The notes beneath the pieces were generated by a model, which saw nothing but the letters and a program-made list of their open reading frames with translations, was not told the origin of the DNA and did not search any database. Shown here one piece after another: positions 26,584 through 36,411 of a stretch of DNA of 64,000 bases. Origin of the DNA: Anabaena cylindrica PCC 7122 (GTDB taxonomy: Bacteria > Cyanobacteriota > Cyanobacteriia > Cyanobacteriales > Nostocaceae). The DNA is taken from the NCBI RefSeq assembly GCF_000317695.1, contig NC_019771.1, positions 310,001-374,000 of the forward strand. Reading direction: 5' to 3'. Positions within the stretch are counted from its first letter, which is position 1. Each line of letters opens with the position of its first letter. The position numbers and the translations under genes were made by a program.

Positions 26584-28413
26584 TCATCTCACTTCATTTT
26601 GAATTTGATAATATTGCCAAAACTTACCACGTTGTTGACGTAGCTCTTGATATGCACCTTGCTCCACAATCTGTCCTTGTTCAATCACTACAACCTTATC
26701 TGCTTTAGCAATTGTGGAAAGACGATGAGCAATTACAATCACTGTCCGACCCACGGTAAATTTTTCTAACAACTCCTGAATCACCTGCTCTGTGATCGAA
26801 TCTAAAGCACTCGTTGGTTCATCTAAAATCAAAATTTCTGGATTTCTGATCAAAGCGCGAGCAATAGCAATTCGTTGTTGTTGTCCTCCAGATAATTGAA
26901 TACCATCAGCACCAATAACTGTATCCAGACCTTGAGGCAATTTTTCGATAAATTCTAATGCATTTGCCAGGCGTGCTGCTTCTATAATTTCTGTCTCAGT
27001 TACTGCTAAGGCACCATAAGCAATATTATTGCGGATGGAAGCATTGAAAATAAATGTTTTTTGACTAACTATAGCCATTTTGCGGCGCAGTGAGTCAATT
27101 TCAAATTCTCGTAAATTTATACCATCTATGAAAATTTTGCCTTCTATGGGGTCGTAGAACCTGGCTATTAAGTCAGCAAGTGTGCTTTTACCACCACCAG
27201 ATGCCCCCACCAATGCTATCATTTGACCTTTTTCAATAGTCAGCGTAATATCTTTGAGTACGCGTTTATTAGGTTCATAACCAAAATTTACAGCTATTAT
27301 TTCTATGGCTCGCTGTAATTTATGAAACTGGATGTGACCATTTTGGAAGTAATTCTTATCTTCGGTTTTCAACAAATCCTTAATATTTTCTACTGCTCCG
27401 GCTTGGGTACTTAAAAAAGCTATCACTCCATTTAAATCCTGAGTCATAGGAACTAAGCGGAACAGCACAAAAAAGAATGTCAATAAAGAGGAAACCTCCA
27501 TTAATCCTGTGACTAGTGCTACTATAATCATCGAGATAAGAATCATAGTAGATAGACTCTCAGCTAGAGGTTTAACGAGCAGAGAAATCCAATAAACACT
27601 CTTCCAAGTATTAACTATTTTTTTACTGGCTTGATAATATCTTTGCTGCTCAAATTCTTGAGTAGAAAATGCATGAACTGTGCGGATACCTTCGATAAAC
27701 TCTAGTGATCTGGAAGTAAAATTATCATTAGCTTTAGTAATTGCAAAACTACGCTCTCTAATTTGTTTGTTTAGTGTTGATAATCCTACTGCTAAAAGAC
27801 TAAACAATAAAACAGAAACTATTGAGAGTTGCCATGAAAGCACGAATAATGAAATAGAATAAACTATTAATGTTAACCCCCTAGCTACTAAAAAAGCCAT
27901 TCCTCCAAAAATTTGTCTAATTCTCTCCATTTCATTTGTGAGAGTATTAATCAATTCTCCAGAACTTTTTTTCCCAAAATAACTGAGGCTTTGAGCCGCT
28001 AATTGTTCAAAAATTCTTTTACGGAGATTATCTACTAGATTTATTTCACTAAACTGAATGCAAATTTGTCCCATGTAGTTGAACGAAGCACGCATACAGG
28101 TCGTGATAATAATTAAAGCCGATACGCGATATAATCGCTCGGTGGCTGAAGCATTAATTCCTAAAATGAAAATATCAAACCAGCTAATACCTGTTTTTAC
28201 AGGTTCAGAACCGGGAGTAGTTAAGCTTTGCAAAAATATCAATAAAAAACCTAGACCAAACCCCTCAAAACTGGCTGCTAAAGCTGAAAAAACAATAGCT
28301 AAACTTGCTACAAGTCGAAAATGTTTAAACTCTCGTAAGATTAAATGATAATTTTGCCAAAAATTTGTGGCTTGCAAGATTTTCAAAGTTGATGAAGGAA
28401 TTTTAAGATTCAT
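26584..28413 (-). CDS. hepA: ABC transporter, heterocyst envelope polysaccharide export (HepA-like)
   Basis: A half-transporter with an N-terminal six-helix membrane domain and a C-terminal ATPase. Walker A is GASGGGKST, the signature LSGGQQQRIAIARA, Walker B ILILDEPTSALD, and the switch His lies in VIAHRLST. It resembles MsbA/PglK-type lipid-linked sugar flippases. Its neighbourhood (hepC, Wzc kinase, rfb genes, GTs) is that of HepA of Anabaena PCC 7120, which is required to deposit the heterocyst polysaccharide layer. I chose MNLKIPSSTLKILQ (ATG at 28411-28413); another in-frame ATG lies five codons upstream. Gene identity is by motif and context, not alignment. Confidence 0.85.
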   Translation of the reverse strand: MNLKIPSSTLKILQATNFWQNYHLILREFKHFRLVASLAIVFSALAASFEGFGLGFLLIFLQSLTTPGSEPVKTGISWFDIFILGINASATERLYRVSALIIITTCMRASFNYMGQICIQFSEINLVDNLRKRIFEQLAAQSLSYFGKKSSGELINTLTNEMERIRQIFGGMAFLVARGLTLIVYSISLFVLSWQLSIVSVLLFSLLAVGLSTLNKQIRERSFAITKANDNFTSRSLEFIEGIRTVHAFSTQEFEQQRYYQASKKIVNTWKSVYWISLLVKPLAESLSTMILISMIIVALVTGLMEVSSLLTFFFVLFRLVPMTQDLNGVIAFLSTQAGAVENIKDLLKTEDKNYFQNGHIQFHKLQRAIEIIAVNFGYEPNKRVLKDITLTIEKGQMIALVGASGGGKSTLADLIARFYDPIEGKIFIDGINLREFEIDSLRRKMAIVSQKTFIFNASIRNNIAYGALAVTETEIIEAARLANALEFIEKLPQGLDTVIGADGIQLSGGQQQRIAIARALIRNPEILILDEPTSALDSITEQVIQELLEKFTVGRTVIVIAHRLSTIAKADKVVVIEQGQIVEQGAYQELRQQRGKFWQYYQIQNEVR

Positions 28414-28487
28414 AAAAATTTTGAACATTATTTTTGAGAATTAAGCACATAAAGCTCAATGGAAAGAAAAGATAATAATCAATATCT

Positions 28488-29450
28488 TTACATGGGAGAG
28501 CGACGGATAAAACGCCCAACAGCAGAGCCAAAAAGAATTTCAAATTGTTGCCATATTAATTTGGCTGTTGAATACAACTGAATAGGTGTTTGGCTATGTC
28601 GCCAATATAATTTATCAGTAATAGTTGGTGAGTTACCTTCTAAAGCACTAAAAATCAGTTTTTTGCGCCAAGGTTTAACATTTGGTACAGTTGCATGAGA
28701 CATGATAGTACCACCAGGAACAAAATCCATTCCATCAGGCCCAACTGTACTCAAAGGATAACTAGTCAACATCAATGCTAAATTTAAATAAGTCTGATCT
28801 CCATACAGATAGGGATAAGTATGAAAAGTATGATCAGCATAAAGATCTTCTAAATTAGCATATCCTGCCATTTCAGCTAGTTCTTCTAATTTCTGCCAAA
28901 GTGTTAGTATGGATTTATAGTTTTTATGAATACCAATAAAGCCACTATTGTAGTGATAATCTAACTCACGCTCACAAAATAAACCGTTATCTTGAGCAAA
29001 TTCTTTCCATCCTAAACGTCTGGGATGATTAGCAGGAACAAGATACCAAGAATCACCACAAAGGGCGATTCCACGACCAACCCAATTTTCATAAAAATTC
29101 CAACTACATTTATTGACAATATCAGGATCAAAATAAAATAATGCCTCAATATCTGGGCAGAAGTTTTCCCACAATTGAGACATAAAATCAGGTTTGTAAA
29201 AACCTAAATGTTTGCGGGTTGTTAGCTTTACAAACCGAATCGCGCAACCTTCCGCTAGAGAAAACTCTTGATAACCATTTCCTGTTTGAACAGACTTAGC
29301 CCAGGGTGGTAAATTACCACGATAACCAGCCCAAAATATTCCTCGAAAACCGTGGTGATATAAGGAATTTACTAAAGCGCCTACACCATAATGATAGTCT
29401 TTTTCAAAAACCGTACAAATTGCAGTTTGCATGATAGTTTTTATTTTCAA
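28488..29450 (-). CDS. Putative GT-A glycosyltransferase
   Basis: A 320-residue protein with LFYFDPDIV, a DxD-like motif in a GT8-like context, at about residues 104-112. LDYHYNSGFIGIHKN and LYGDQTYLNLALML match the pattern of enzymes that transfer sugars with retention and coordinate metal through D-x-D. The N-terminus (TAICTVFEKDYHYGVGALVNSLYHHG) is the usual nucleotide-binding start. A second ATG lies six codons downstream. It is placed between hepC and hepA, so it may act early on the lipid-linked intermediate. The specific activity is unknown. Confidence 0.75.
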   Translation of the reverse strand: MKIKTIMQTAICTVFEKDYHYGVGALVNSLYHHGFRGIFWAGYRGNLPPWAKSVQTGNGYQEFSLAEGCAIRFVKLTTRKHLGFYKPDFMSQLWENFCPDIEALFYFDPDIVNKCSWNFYENWVGRGIALCGDSWYLVPANHPRRLGWKEFAQDNGLFCERELDYHYNSGFIGIHKNYKSILTLWQKLEELAEMAGYANLEDLYADHTFHTYPYLYGDQTYLNLALMLTSYPLSTVGPDGMDFVPGGTIMSHATVPNVKPWRKKLIFSALEGNSPTITDKLYWRHSQTPIQLYSTAKLIWQQFEILFGSAVGRFIRRSPM

Positions 29451-29561
29451 AGTAAGTACATAATTCTTGGCTTAAAATACTAAAACAGGAAATAATCATC
29501 AATTAGATAAAAACATCCTAGTATGTAATGTATGCTGTTCCTAGGATGTAGATATTTTAAT

Positions 29562-30317
29562 TTATGACAACCTAGCTGGTTTCAATTTAGTCTCTATTTG
29601 CCATAACTTTATTAATCCTGGTAGTCTATACAATTGTTGTTTTTTTACTTCTGGACTTAGCTTGACTGCATCATCTAAAGACCAACAACTATATCCTAAT
29701 AAACTCATTTCTCCCCTGATTACATTGAACAACATGGGTAAATTCTCCAGGCTATATTTAGTTATCCATAAACCCAATGGTATAAAACTTTGTTTTGTAT
29801 TTGTGCAAAATTTTATGGTTTGAAAAAGTTTACCTCTCTCTCCAATATGCCACTCATAGGAAAATGGCAATTCTGAAAATTGAATTCCCATGAGGATAAA
29901 TAATCCCAGCATTAAAGGACTAATTAATATCAGTAAAATTAAAGCTAAAAGCCAGTCAGTTAGTCGTTGTATAATTCTTAATATTTGGTTGTTTGGTGTT
30001 GATAATTTATGCTTAGATGGTAGATGAAGAAATATTGGTTTTTGAGCTTTTTTACAAGCATCTGCCCAAAATTGTAGTGCATTATTACCTAGTTTTGGAT
30101 CTATAGTTACCAACATCACTGGAGAATTTTTTAAACACTCTACCAATAATTGTTCGTTATCTAGTGCAGGTAAATATGGTTGTTGCAATTTTTCAGGAGA
30201 TTTCACCAATAACTGACCTCTACGCCATTGAAGTGAGCAGTATTGGGAATGATAATTTTGTGTTGGCTGGGCTATAGTGTAATTATCCTGTAAGCTGGCA
30301 ATGAGTGAAGTTGTCAT
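29562..30317 (-). CDS. hepC: Polyprenyl-phosphate sugar transferase, HepC-like
   Basis: A priming enzyme of the bacterial sugar-transferase family, which loads the first sugar-1-phosphate onto a lipid carrier. The C-terminal half shows the family order. The membrane segment WLLALILLILISPLMLGLFIL comes first, then GERGKLFQTIKFC, the catalytic region LENLPMLFNVIRGEMSLLG, and RLPGLIKLWQI. The N-terminal half (residues 1-120) has no recognisable domain. The membrane segment and catalytic core look compact, and the canonical GPRP is replaced by GYSCW. Adjacency to hepA and the polysaccharide genes matches hepC of Anabaena PCC 7120. Confidence 0.8.
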   Translation of the reverse strand: MTTSLIASLQDNYTIAQPTQNYHSQYCSLQWRRGQLLVKSPEKLQQPYLPALDNEQLLVECLKNSPVMLVTIDPKLGNNALQFWADACKKAQKPIFLHLPSKHKLSTPNNQILRIIQRLTDWLLALILLILISPLMLGLFILMGIQFSELPFSYEWHIGERGKLFQTIKFCTNTKQSFIPLGLWITKYSLENLPMLFNVIRGEMSLLGYSCWSLDDAVKLSPEVKKQQLYRLPGLIKLWQIETKLKPARLS

Positions 30318-31298
30318 ATTTCTGTGAATTTATACAGTAGCAAATTACTGGCTTGATAATAGAAGTTTGGCAGTGTTTATGGGTGTTAAACTTAAGTAAA
30401 AGTTGCTGGAAAAAGTCTTTTAGACTTAAGTAAATACCATATAGATAAGAAGCACGATGTAGATTTATAAGAAACGTTTTTTCGCATCCTCCTAAGGAAT
30501 GATTGTACTGGTCTTTACAGAACGTATTTGGTGTAATTCTGTAGGTGTAAAGATGTACAGAAAGCAAAAATAAGAGTTAGGCGAACAGCAATTAAGATAA
30601 ATGGCGAGTTAGGAAACTTGGTATTTTCTTTAGGGATGTGTAGAGGTCAATTATCCCGTCAAATTGTTGCTATGCTGATGTATTCGTGTCTATTCAATTT
30701 CTAGACATCTATCACAAAACTGCTCTAATCTTACTGTGACAGCTTTTGGTTTTTAGTTTTGTCCTCAATTTCTAGAATATAAGAACCAACAGAAATAACT
30801 AATGATTAAATCAATTCTTTATTTACTCTTTAAATAAAGCTGTAATTTTCACCAATAATATTAAGCTATGATGAATTGATCTAGTTAAACATAAAAAAGT
30901 TACAATTATTTGTAGCTATTAACTAAACTTATTTTTTGTATGATTGGCAACTAATTAATGTTACATAATTTACTGGAAATAGCTTATTTTTGTTGGAGTT
31001 TAACAAGATTTAGCTAATCAAATTTAGAGGTTATTTTTATTACTATTTCTGTCAATATTTAACTCTTTTTTGATTTTATAAACCCTTATGATGCTTATTT
31101 GGTTGTCCCTTTCATAAACATCTCAAAGAATTGAATAATTTATTTTTTCAAAATTCTTCAATTCTCAGATTAACTGATTGATTAAATTTATACCTGCTAA
31201 AAAAGCCCACTACAGGAGTCAGTCATCTAAAATTAGTCTGACTTCTGACTCCTGAATGATTTTTTGATAACCAGAATGATGCCGTGGAAATCATTTAA
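30318..31298. promoter_or_regulatory. Long AT-rich gap upstream of hepC
   Basis: About 980 bp separate the Wzc gene from hepC, much the longest gap inside the island. A 94-codon minus-strand frame at 30283-30567 overlaps hepC but looks spurious. No other gene was seen, so this is the likely control region for hepC and the following genes. CAGGAGTCAG at 31213-31222 and CTGACTCCTG at 31245-31254 form a hairpin just downstream of the Wzc stop. I found no clean GTA-N8-TAC site. Confidence 0.45.
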
Positions 31299-33530
31299 CT
31301 ATTTTTCCACAATCTGTTGTAGCACCAATTGTTGTTGCTTGACATAGGGGACATAAGTGCTATCAGAATTAGATACTCCATTAGCTACAATTCCAATTAG
31401 ATTTAACTTACTTAACATAGCGGTAGCTTGGGCTAAATTGTTGCGTGTCACCCTACCAATACTGGCTACCATGACTACACTACGACAAGATGATGCTGTG
31501 AGCATAGCATCCACTAAACCGAGAACTGATGAAGAGTCTATAAGTACCAAATCATAGTTTTCTTCAAATGCTGCCATCAACTGCATCATACGTGGGGAAC
31601 TTAAAAGATGAGCAGGATCTATAGGTATGGGGCCAGCAGTCAAGATGTCTATATAGGATGAACCTGAGTATTGAACCCCAATCTGTTGAGGAAGGTCAAC
31701 ATCACTACCTAGGAGTGTGGAAAGCCCTTGTTCATTAGGAAGATTAAGCTGTTTGTGCAAGCTTGGATCTCGTAAGTTGGCATCAATTAGTAGTACCTTT
31801 TTGTGTAACCGGGCTGCACTCATGGCCAGACCTAAAGCCAAAGCTGATTTACCCTCATCTGGCAGTGCTGATGTTACCATCAATGATTTTAAATCAGACA
31901 CGCTATTGAGAAGCTCTATATTTTTATAAATCAGATCTAATGATTCCCAACGTGGTGGTGATTGCAATACTTGAATTGTCCAGGGAGCAAGAACTTCGGG
32001 TTTACCAAATGGTAATTTGATGATTGATTCTTTGGGTTTAGCTGGTGGTAATTTGGGTGTTGTGCCTAATAATGGGAGGGCAACTTGTTTCTCTAATTCA
32101 GCGGTAGTATGTACTGAATCATCAGATGCTTCTCGAATAAAGGCAGCAATGCCACCCAACATTAATCCGACTACGGCACCTAATAAGAGATTTTGTTTGA
32201 GGTTAGGTCCTAATTGTGTGCCTTCTTGAGGATCTTCGACCACTTCCCAATTAAAGCCACCTTTGGATAGTTCCTGCCGTAATTGCTGTTCTGCCCGCAA
32301 TAATTGCTCCATTCTTTCCCGGCTAAATTGTAATTGGGGAAGTATGCGGTTGTAATAGGCCAAGAGGGAAGGGAAGCGTTTCAGTTGCGATCGCAATTCT
32401 TTCTCTTTTTCGGCTAGAGTTTGATCACGCGCACTCAGAGAAACTATATTTGTCTGGGTTTCTACCAACTCACTGGTGAGATTAATGTCAATTTCTCCCA
32501 GCTGTCCCTGTTCTAGCAAAGTTTCTCCAATACCAAATGCACTAGTAGACCGTCCACCTAAAGTTCTACTAACTTCTTTTTGCAAGAGTTCTTTTTGACT
32601 TTGGAGTTGTTCGTTCAGCTTCTGCACACCAGGAGTGTCATCAGTAAAACGTAAGCGTTCTTGTGCTAAAGCTAATTCGGTTTTTTGGATTTCGTTGAGT
32701 AAGCCTTGATAGCGTGTGGACTGACTCAAACGAGAAGAAACTAAAGCATTTTGTGGAGAACGATTGAGTTGTACTTGTAAAGATTTTTGTTTAGCTATAG
32801 CTTCTTCATATTGAGAACGAGTTGTTTGTCGTTCTCGCTGAATAGTATTTAAAGTTTCTTCAATTGCTTTGGCTTGTAATTCGGGATCAATTAAATTTTG
32901 GTTTCTCCGAAATCGTTGGAGATTGTTTTCAGAAGCATTCACCTCATCACTGGCTTTTCTCAATTGATCTCTAATGACTTGCAGACCTTTCTGTAAACGC
33001 AAATCCTGTTGTTGTTTGTTATATTCTAAATAAACTTGCCGAATGGCATCTAGGACTTTTTGTGTTTTTTCAGGATTGGTATCTGTATAGTCAATTTGGA
33101 AAATTTTAGTAGCGACATTATCTTCTTTAGTCCTGAGTTGAGTTAAGACTAAAGATTTTTTAATCTCCTCTACAGTGATACTGGGATATTCAGCTTTAAG
33201 TTTATCAACTGCTTTTTGGATCAATCCAGAACTCTGCATCAGATTAAGCTGGGTTGCTGTATCTATAACAACGTTAGAGTCTGTAAACTGATTTTCTACT
33301 GTATCTCCTCCTTCTTTTTTGCCTTGATAGTTAGGTTCTACTAACAATTGCATTGTACTTTTGAAGGTGGGATTTGTCTTTAAAGTAATGATGCCAGCCA
33401 GTGCAGTAGAGCTTAAAAATGCTAATAAAAACCAGGGAAATCGCCGGAGAAATACGGCAAACATTTGTCCATAACTTGGTTCTGTATCTGCTACTGAAGT
33501 GATGTGGGGATTAAGACTAGTTTGAACCAC
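31299..33530 (-). CDS. Wzc-type polysaccharide chain-length regulator and tyrosine autokinase
   Basis: The N-terminal part is a Wzz domain: a membrane helix (FPWFLLAFLSSTALAGI), a periplasmic region with long coiled coils, and a second helix (LLLGAVVGLMLGGIAAFI). The C-terminal 193 residues are a BY-kinase with Walker A SALPDEGKSA, Walker A' VLLIDANLRDP and Walker B LVLIDSSS. The only clustered C-terminal tyrosines are in YVPYV, fewer than usual. I chose the GTG at 33528-33530 (VVQTSLNPH). It has an AAGGA site eight bases upstream, whereas the ATG at 33647 would overlap the preceding gene by 50 bp. It controls polymer length and export. Confidence 0.87.
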   Translation of the reverse strand: MVQTSLNPHITSVADTEPSYGQMFAVFLRRFPWFLLAFLSSTALAGIITLKTNPTFKSTMQLLVEPNYQGKKEGGDTVENQFTDSNVVIDTATQLNLMQSSGLIQKAVDKLKAEYPSITVEEIKKSLVLTQLRTKEDNVATKIFQIDYTDTNPEKTQKVLDAIRQVYLEYNKQQQDLRLQKGLQVIRDQLRKASDEVNASENNLQRFRRNQNLIDPELQAKAIEETLNTIQRERQTTRSQYEEAIAKQKSLQVQLNRSPQNALVSSRLSQSTRYQGLLNEIQKTELALAQERLRFTDDTPGVQKLNEQLQSQKELLQKEVSRTLGGRSTSAFGIGETLLEQGQLGEIDINLTSELVETQTNIVSLSARDQTLAEKEKELRSQLKRFPSLLAYYNRILPQLQFSRERMEQLLRAEQQLRQELSKGGFNWEVVEDPQEGTQLGPNLKQNLLLGAVVGLMLGGIAAFIREASDDSVHTTAELEKQVALPLLGTTPKLPPAKPKESIIKLPFGKPEVLAPWTIQVLQSPPRWESLDLIYKNIELLNSVSDLKSLMVTSALPDEGKSALALGLAMSAARLHKKVLLIDANLRDPSLHKQLNLPNEQGLSTLLGSDVDLPQQIGVQYSGSSYIDILTAGPIPIDPAHLLSSPRMMQLMAAFEENYDLVLIDSSSVLGLVDAMLTASSCRSVVMVASIGRVTRNNLAQATAMLSKLNLIGIVANGVSNSDSTYVPYVKQQQLVLQQIVEK

Positions 33531-33597
33531 GTTTATTATCCTTGTTGGGTGAGACGCTATGTGTAGCTTGTTTCTTCTGAGAGGAACAGCTAACCAA

Positions 33598-34698
33598 TTA
33601 AATAAATGAGCGATGCACACCAGAAGCTTGAGTAATAATTTGCTCAACCTTACTAAAGAATGCCTGTTCTGAAAAGTTATTTACGGCATGATTACGAATA
33701 TTTTCGTAATTCCAAGATATTCCTCTAGCTTCTAGTAATGCCGATTGTAGAGAATCAGGTGTTTGTCTATTAAAGAAAACCCCAGTTTTACCAGGTATCT
33801 GAGTATCTAATACCCCACCGGCTCCATAGGCTATGACTGGTGTTCCACTAGCATTTGCCTCTACTGGAACTAAACCGTAGTCTTCTAAAGCAGCAACAAT
33901 AATGGACTTGGCTTGAGAAAATAAGTCCTTACGTTTGCTATCACTAACGTGACCTAAGAATTCGACATTTCCTAATGCCTTGGATTTTAACCGTTCTAGT
34001 TCGGGTCCGTCACCTGATATTAATAAATGCCACCCTAACCAGTTGAAAGCCTCGATTATTATATCAAGACGTTTATAACTTATCATCCGGGCAGATGCCA
34101 AGTAGTATTCTGCTTTTGTATCTGAAAAAACAAAGTTGCTGGTATCAATTGGATAGTTAATTACAAGTGCTTGTTTACCATAAATTTTTTGAATACGACG
34201 GGCGACAACGCTGGAATTAGCAATGTAGAGGTCTGGTTCTTGAGAATATTTCAGATCTACATTTCTCATGAGTTGAAATATTTTTTCAATTAATGGAGCA
34301 AAAAAACGATAATCTCCATACTCCCGTAAATAAGTTTCTGTATCCCATAAAAACCGGGTAACATTATGACAAAAGCAAATGTGGCGTGCTTCGGATTTTT
34401 TTCTAACTGCTTTGGCAAAACTAGTGCTACTACTGATAATTAAATCGTAGTCTTGTAGATTCAAAGACCGAAATGCAGGAAAGTAAAGGGGAGCCATTAA
34501 ACGGAAATGCTTTGCTGCACCAGGAATCTTTTGCAAAAAAGTTGTCTTAACTATGCGCTCACTAAGATCAATAGTTTTTTGCGGATCGTACAACGATGTG
34601 AAGATGTCCGCTTCAGGGTAGCGTTTACAAAGCAATTCAAACACACGCTCTGCCCCACCGCGCTGGGTTAAATAATCATGGACGAGAGCAATTTTCAT
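33598..34698 (-). CDS. Family 4 glycosyltransferase
   Basis: GT-B transferase. The N-terminus from the ATG at 34696-34698 (MKIALVHDYLTQRGGAERVF) is typical of this group and seven residues shorter than the longest frame. FCHNVTRFLW and SSVVARRIQKIYG lie in the acceptor domain. The donor domain has ASARMISYKRLDIII, LISGDGPEL and EDYGLVPVEANASGTPVIAYGAGGVLDT. It is 67 bp upstream of the Wzc start. In the Anabaena hep region a GT precedes the Wzc homologue in the same way (recalled, unverified). Confidence 0.88.
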   Translation of the reverse strand: MKIALVHDYLTQRGGAERVFELLCKRYPEADIFTSLYDPQKTIDLSERIVKTTFLQKIPGAAKHFRLMAPLYFPAFRSLNLQDYDLIISSSTSFAKAVRKKSEARHICFCHNVTRFLWDTETYLREYGDYRFFAPLIEKIFQLMRNVDLKYSQEPDLYIANSSVVARRIQKIYGKQALVINYPIDTSNFVFSDTKAEYYLASARMISYKRLDIIIEAFNWLGWHLLISGDGPELERLKSKALGNVEFLGHVSDSKRKDLFSQAKSIIVAALEDYGLVPVEANASGTPVIAYGAGGVLDTQIPGKTGVFFNRQTPDSLQSALLEARGISWNYENIRNHAVNNFSEQAFFSKVEQIITQASGVHRSFI

Positions 34699-35048
34699 GG
34701 ATGATGCCTTATATTGCAATGTTGATTAAATTCTGGATTGGTTAGCAAGTATTTACAGATATGTTTATAACAGTCTGCTGTCTTTACTAAACCCATCTAT
34801 AGGAGGTTGTGGCGATTTTTTATTTTGGATAATGCCCTTGTTGAGATATAAAAAGCCTGGAAGATTTACTTATTTTTGATATGAAGAGAGTCAAGTAAAT
34901 TACTGCCGAAATAAGTTACTTAATTTTGCCAAAAAATAAGTAAATACTATTAATTTAAATTGTGAACTCCTATAAATAAGAATCAGGGGTTGAATAAGAA
35001 TATCAGGATTTTTTTTTACTATTGGCTCATATTGAACTAAATTATATA

Positions 35049-35079
35049 TAGCTTAAGGGTGATAACCACCCCCAAGCTA
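35049..35079 (-). terminator. Hairpin downstream of the SAF-domain oxidoreductase
   Basis: TAGCTTAAGGGTG at 35049-35061 pairs with the complementary CACCCCCAAGCTA at 35067-35079, with two mismatches. It lies 16 bp beyond the stop of the minus-strand gene at 35095. It is followed by an AT-rich run without a strong T-tract. The rest of the 34699-35094 gap holds nothing else recognisable. It suggests that the rfbF-to-oxidoreductase part and the GT4-onward part are separate transcripts. Confidence 0.5.
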
Positions 35080-35094
35080 TCAATCAATTAAAAA

Positions 35095-36411
35095 CTATTT
35101 TGCAAGTATCAAGGTTTTTGCAGGAGCAAAATAAGTTGTTTGTTCAGATCGTAGTTTGTCGCAAAGTCTACCTTCAGGTAATTCCACATCTTCATAAGTG
35201 AGGACATGATCTTTGGCAAGATCATGCTTTAAGCGACATCCTTCTGCTATTCCCATTGGGAGTAAATTTTCTTGTTTGACAATTTCTGCGTTTTCACATT
35301 GTCCATAGGTCATGTAATAACCAATGCCATCAAGAGTTTCTCCGGCTTTGAGGTCGATTTTGGCAGTAGCGACGACTTCGACAACGGGGCCGGCTATGGG
35401 TGCAAGAACGGCATCATGGAAGAGGACTGCACGGGCTACTGATAGGGGAACTTCAAAATGGCAGAGGTGATAGGGGGTGTAGAAGCTGTAGAGGGGGCCT
35501 TCACCAAGTTTATAGAGGTTGAGGTAATGGCGTTGTTTGGGGTCGTCGTGGGTGGCAAAGACAAATACTCCTGGGCCTGGTTTTGTGCCGACGACATAAT
35601 CAACGATGCCACCTAATTCTTTGAGTTGGTCAACATCATACATTTTGGTCATTTCATCAACATGACCTGTGTAGTCATATCCCAACATTCCGCGTTTTGC
35701 TACTTTCATGTTTGTAGCATTGGCAACTATTGCTTGCTCAAAAGAAATTTTTGTGCCGTCTGCAAAACTTGTCACCATGGCGGGATTTTGACCCCAGCGT
35801 TTAGCAAAGCCTTCTTGGGTGGTGGGGTTACGGTAGGGGTCTTGTAGACCTTTGATGTTGCCACATAATAGGGGGGTTAAGCCGATGCTTTTGACGAAGC
35901 GGTAGAGGTTCATTTCTACCCCTGGTTGGTCGCCGTCGCAGGCGCTGAGGATGACTCCAGCGCGGTCTGCATGGACTTTGAGGATGGGGCCAATTGTGCC
36001 GTCGAGTTCGGCATTCATTAAGATGATATGCTTTTGATGAGCGATCGCTCTCATGACTAAATGAGCTGCAAATTCGATTGTGCCGGTGACTTCGATAATT
36101 GCATCTATGCCTTCAGCTTCACACAGTAACATGGCATCTTCGGTAACTGCATACTGCCCTTGTGCGATAGAGTCTTCTAAATCAGCTAAATTAGAAACAA
36201 CCTGAATATCCTCAATTCCTGCTTCTAAATAAGCTCGTTTAGCTGTATCAATATGGCGGTTGAAAATAGCTACTAATTCCATTCCTGGGACAGAATTAAT
36301 AATTTGATTGGCAATTCCTCGACCCATAAAACCTGCACCAATCATCGCCACTTTCACTGGCTTACCTAATGCCGCACGGGCTTCGAGAGCTTTATCTACA
36401 ATAATCATCAT
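35095..36411 (-). CDS. NAD(P)-dependent oxidoreductase with SAF domain
   Basis: The N-terminal Rossmann domain (VAMIGAGFMGRGIANQII) resembles homoserine dehydrogenase. The C-terminal region from about residue 340 (KIDLKAGETLDGIG, LPMGIAEGCRLKHDL) is an SAF-type domain. Enzymes of this build occur in sugar-nucleotide clusters, but the substrate is not established. The start ATG (36409-36411) overlaps the rfbC stop in a TAATG, with an AGGAG site four bases before it, so the two genes are translationally coupled. In Anabaena PCC 7120 the same kind of gene follows the epimerase in the HEP island (recalled, unverified). Confidence 0.82.
   Translation of the reverse strand: MMIIVDKALEARAALGKPVKVAMIGAGFMGRGIANQIINSVPGMELVAIFNRHIDTAKRAYLEAGIEDIQVVSNLADLEDSIAQGQYAVTEDAMLLCEAEGIDAIIEVTGTIEFAAHLVMRAIAHQKHIILMNAELDGTIGPILKVHADRAGVILSACDGDQPGVEMNLYRFVKSIGLTPLLCGNIKGLQDPYRNPTTQEGFAKRWGQNPAMVTSFADGTKISFEQAIVANATNMKVAKRGMLGYDYTGHVDEMTKMYDVDQLKELGGIVDYVVGTKPGPGVFVFATHDDPKQRHYLNLYKLGEGPLYSFYTPYHLCHFEVPLSVARAVLFHDAVLAPIAGPVVEVVATAKIDLKAGETLDGIGYYMTYGQCENAEIVKQENLLPMGIAEGCRLKHDLAKDHVLTYEDVELPEGRLCDKLRSEQTTYFAPAKTLILAK

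Noticed and set aside
30283..30567. A 94-codon minus-strand frame overlapping the hepC start
   Set aside because: No conserved pattern, odd composition (many Cys, Tyr, His), and it overlaps hepC in another frame; treated as a chance ORF in AT-rich leader DNA.
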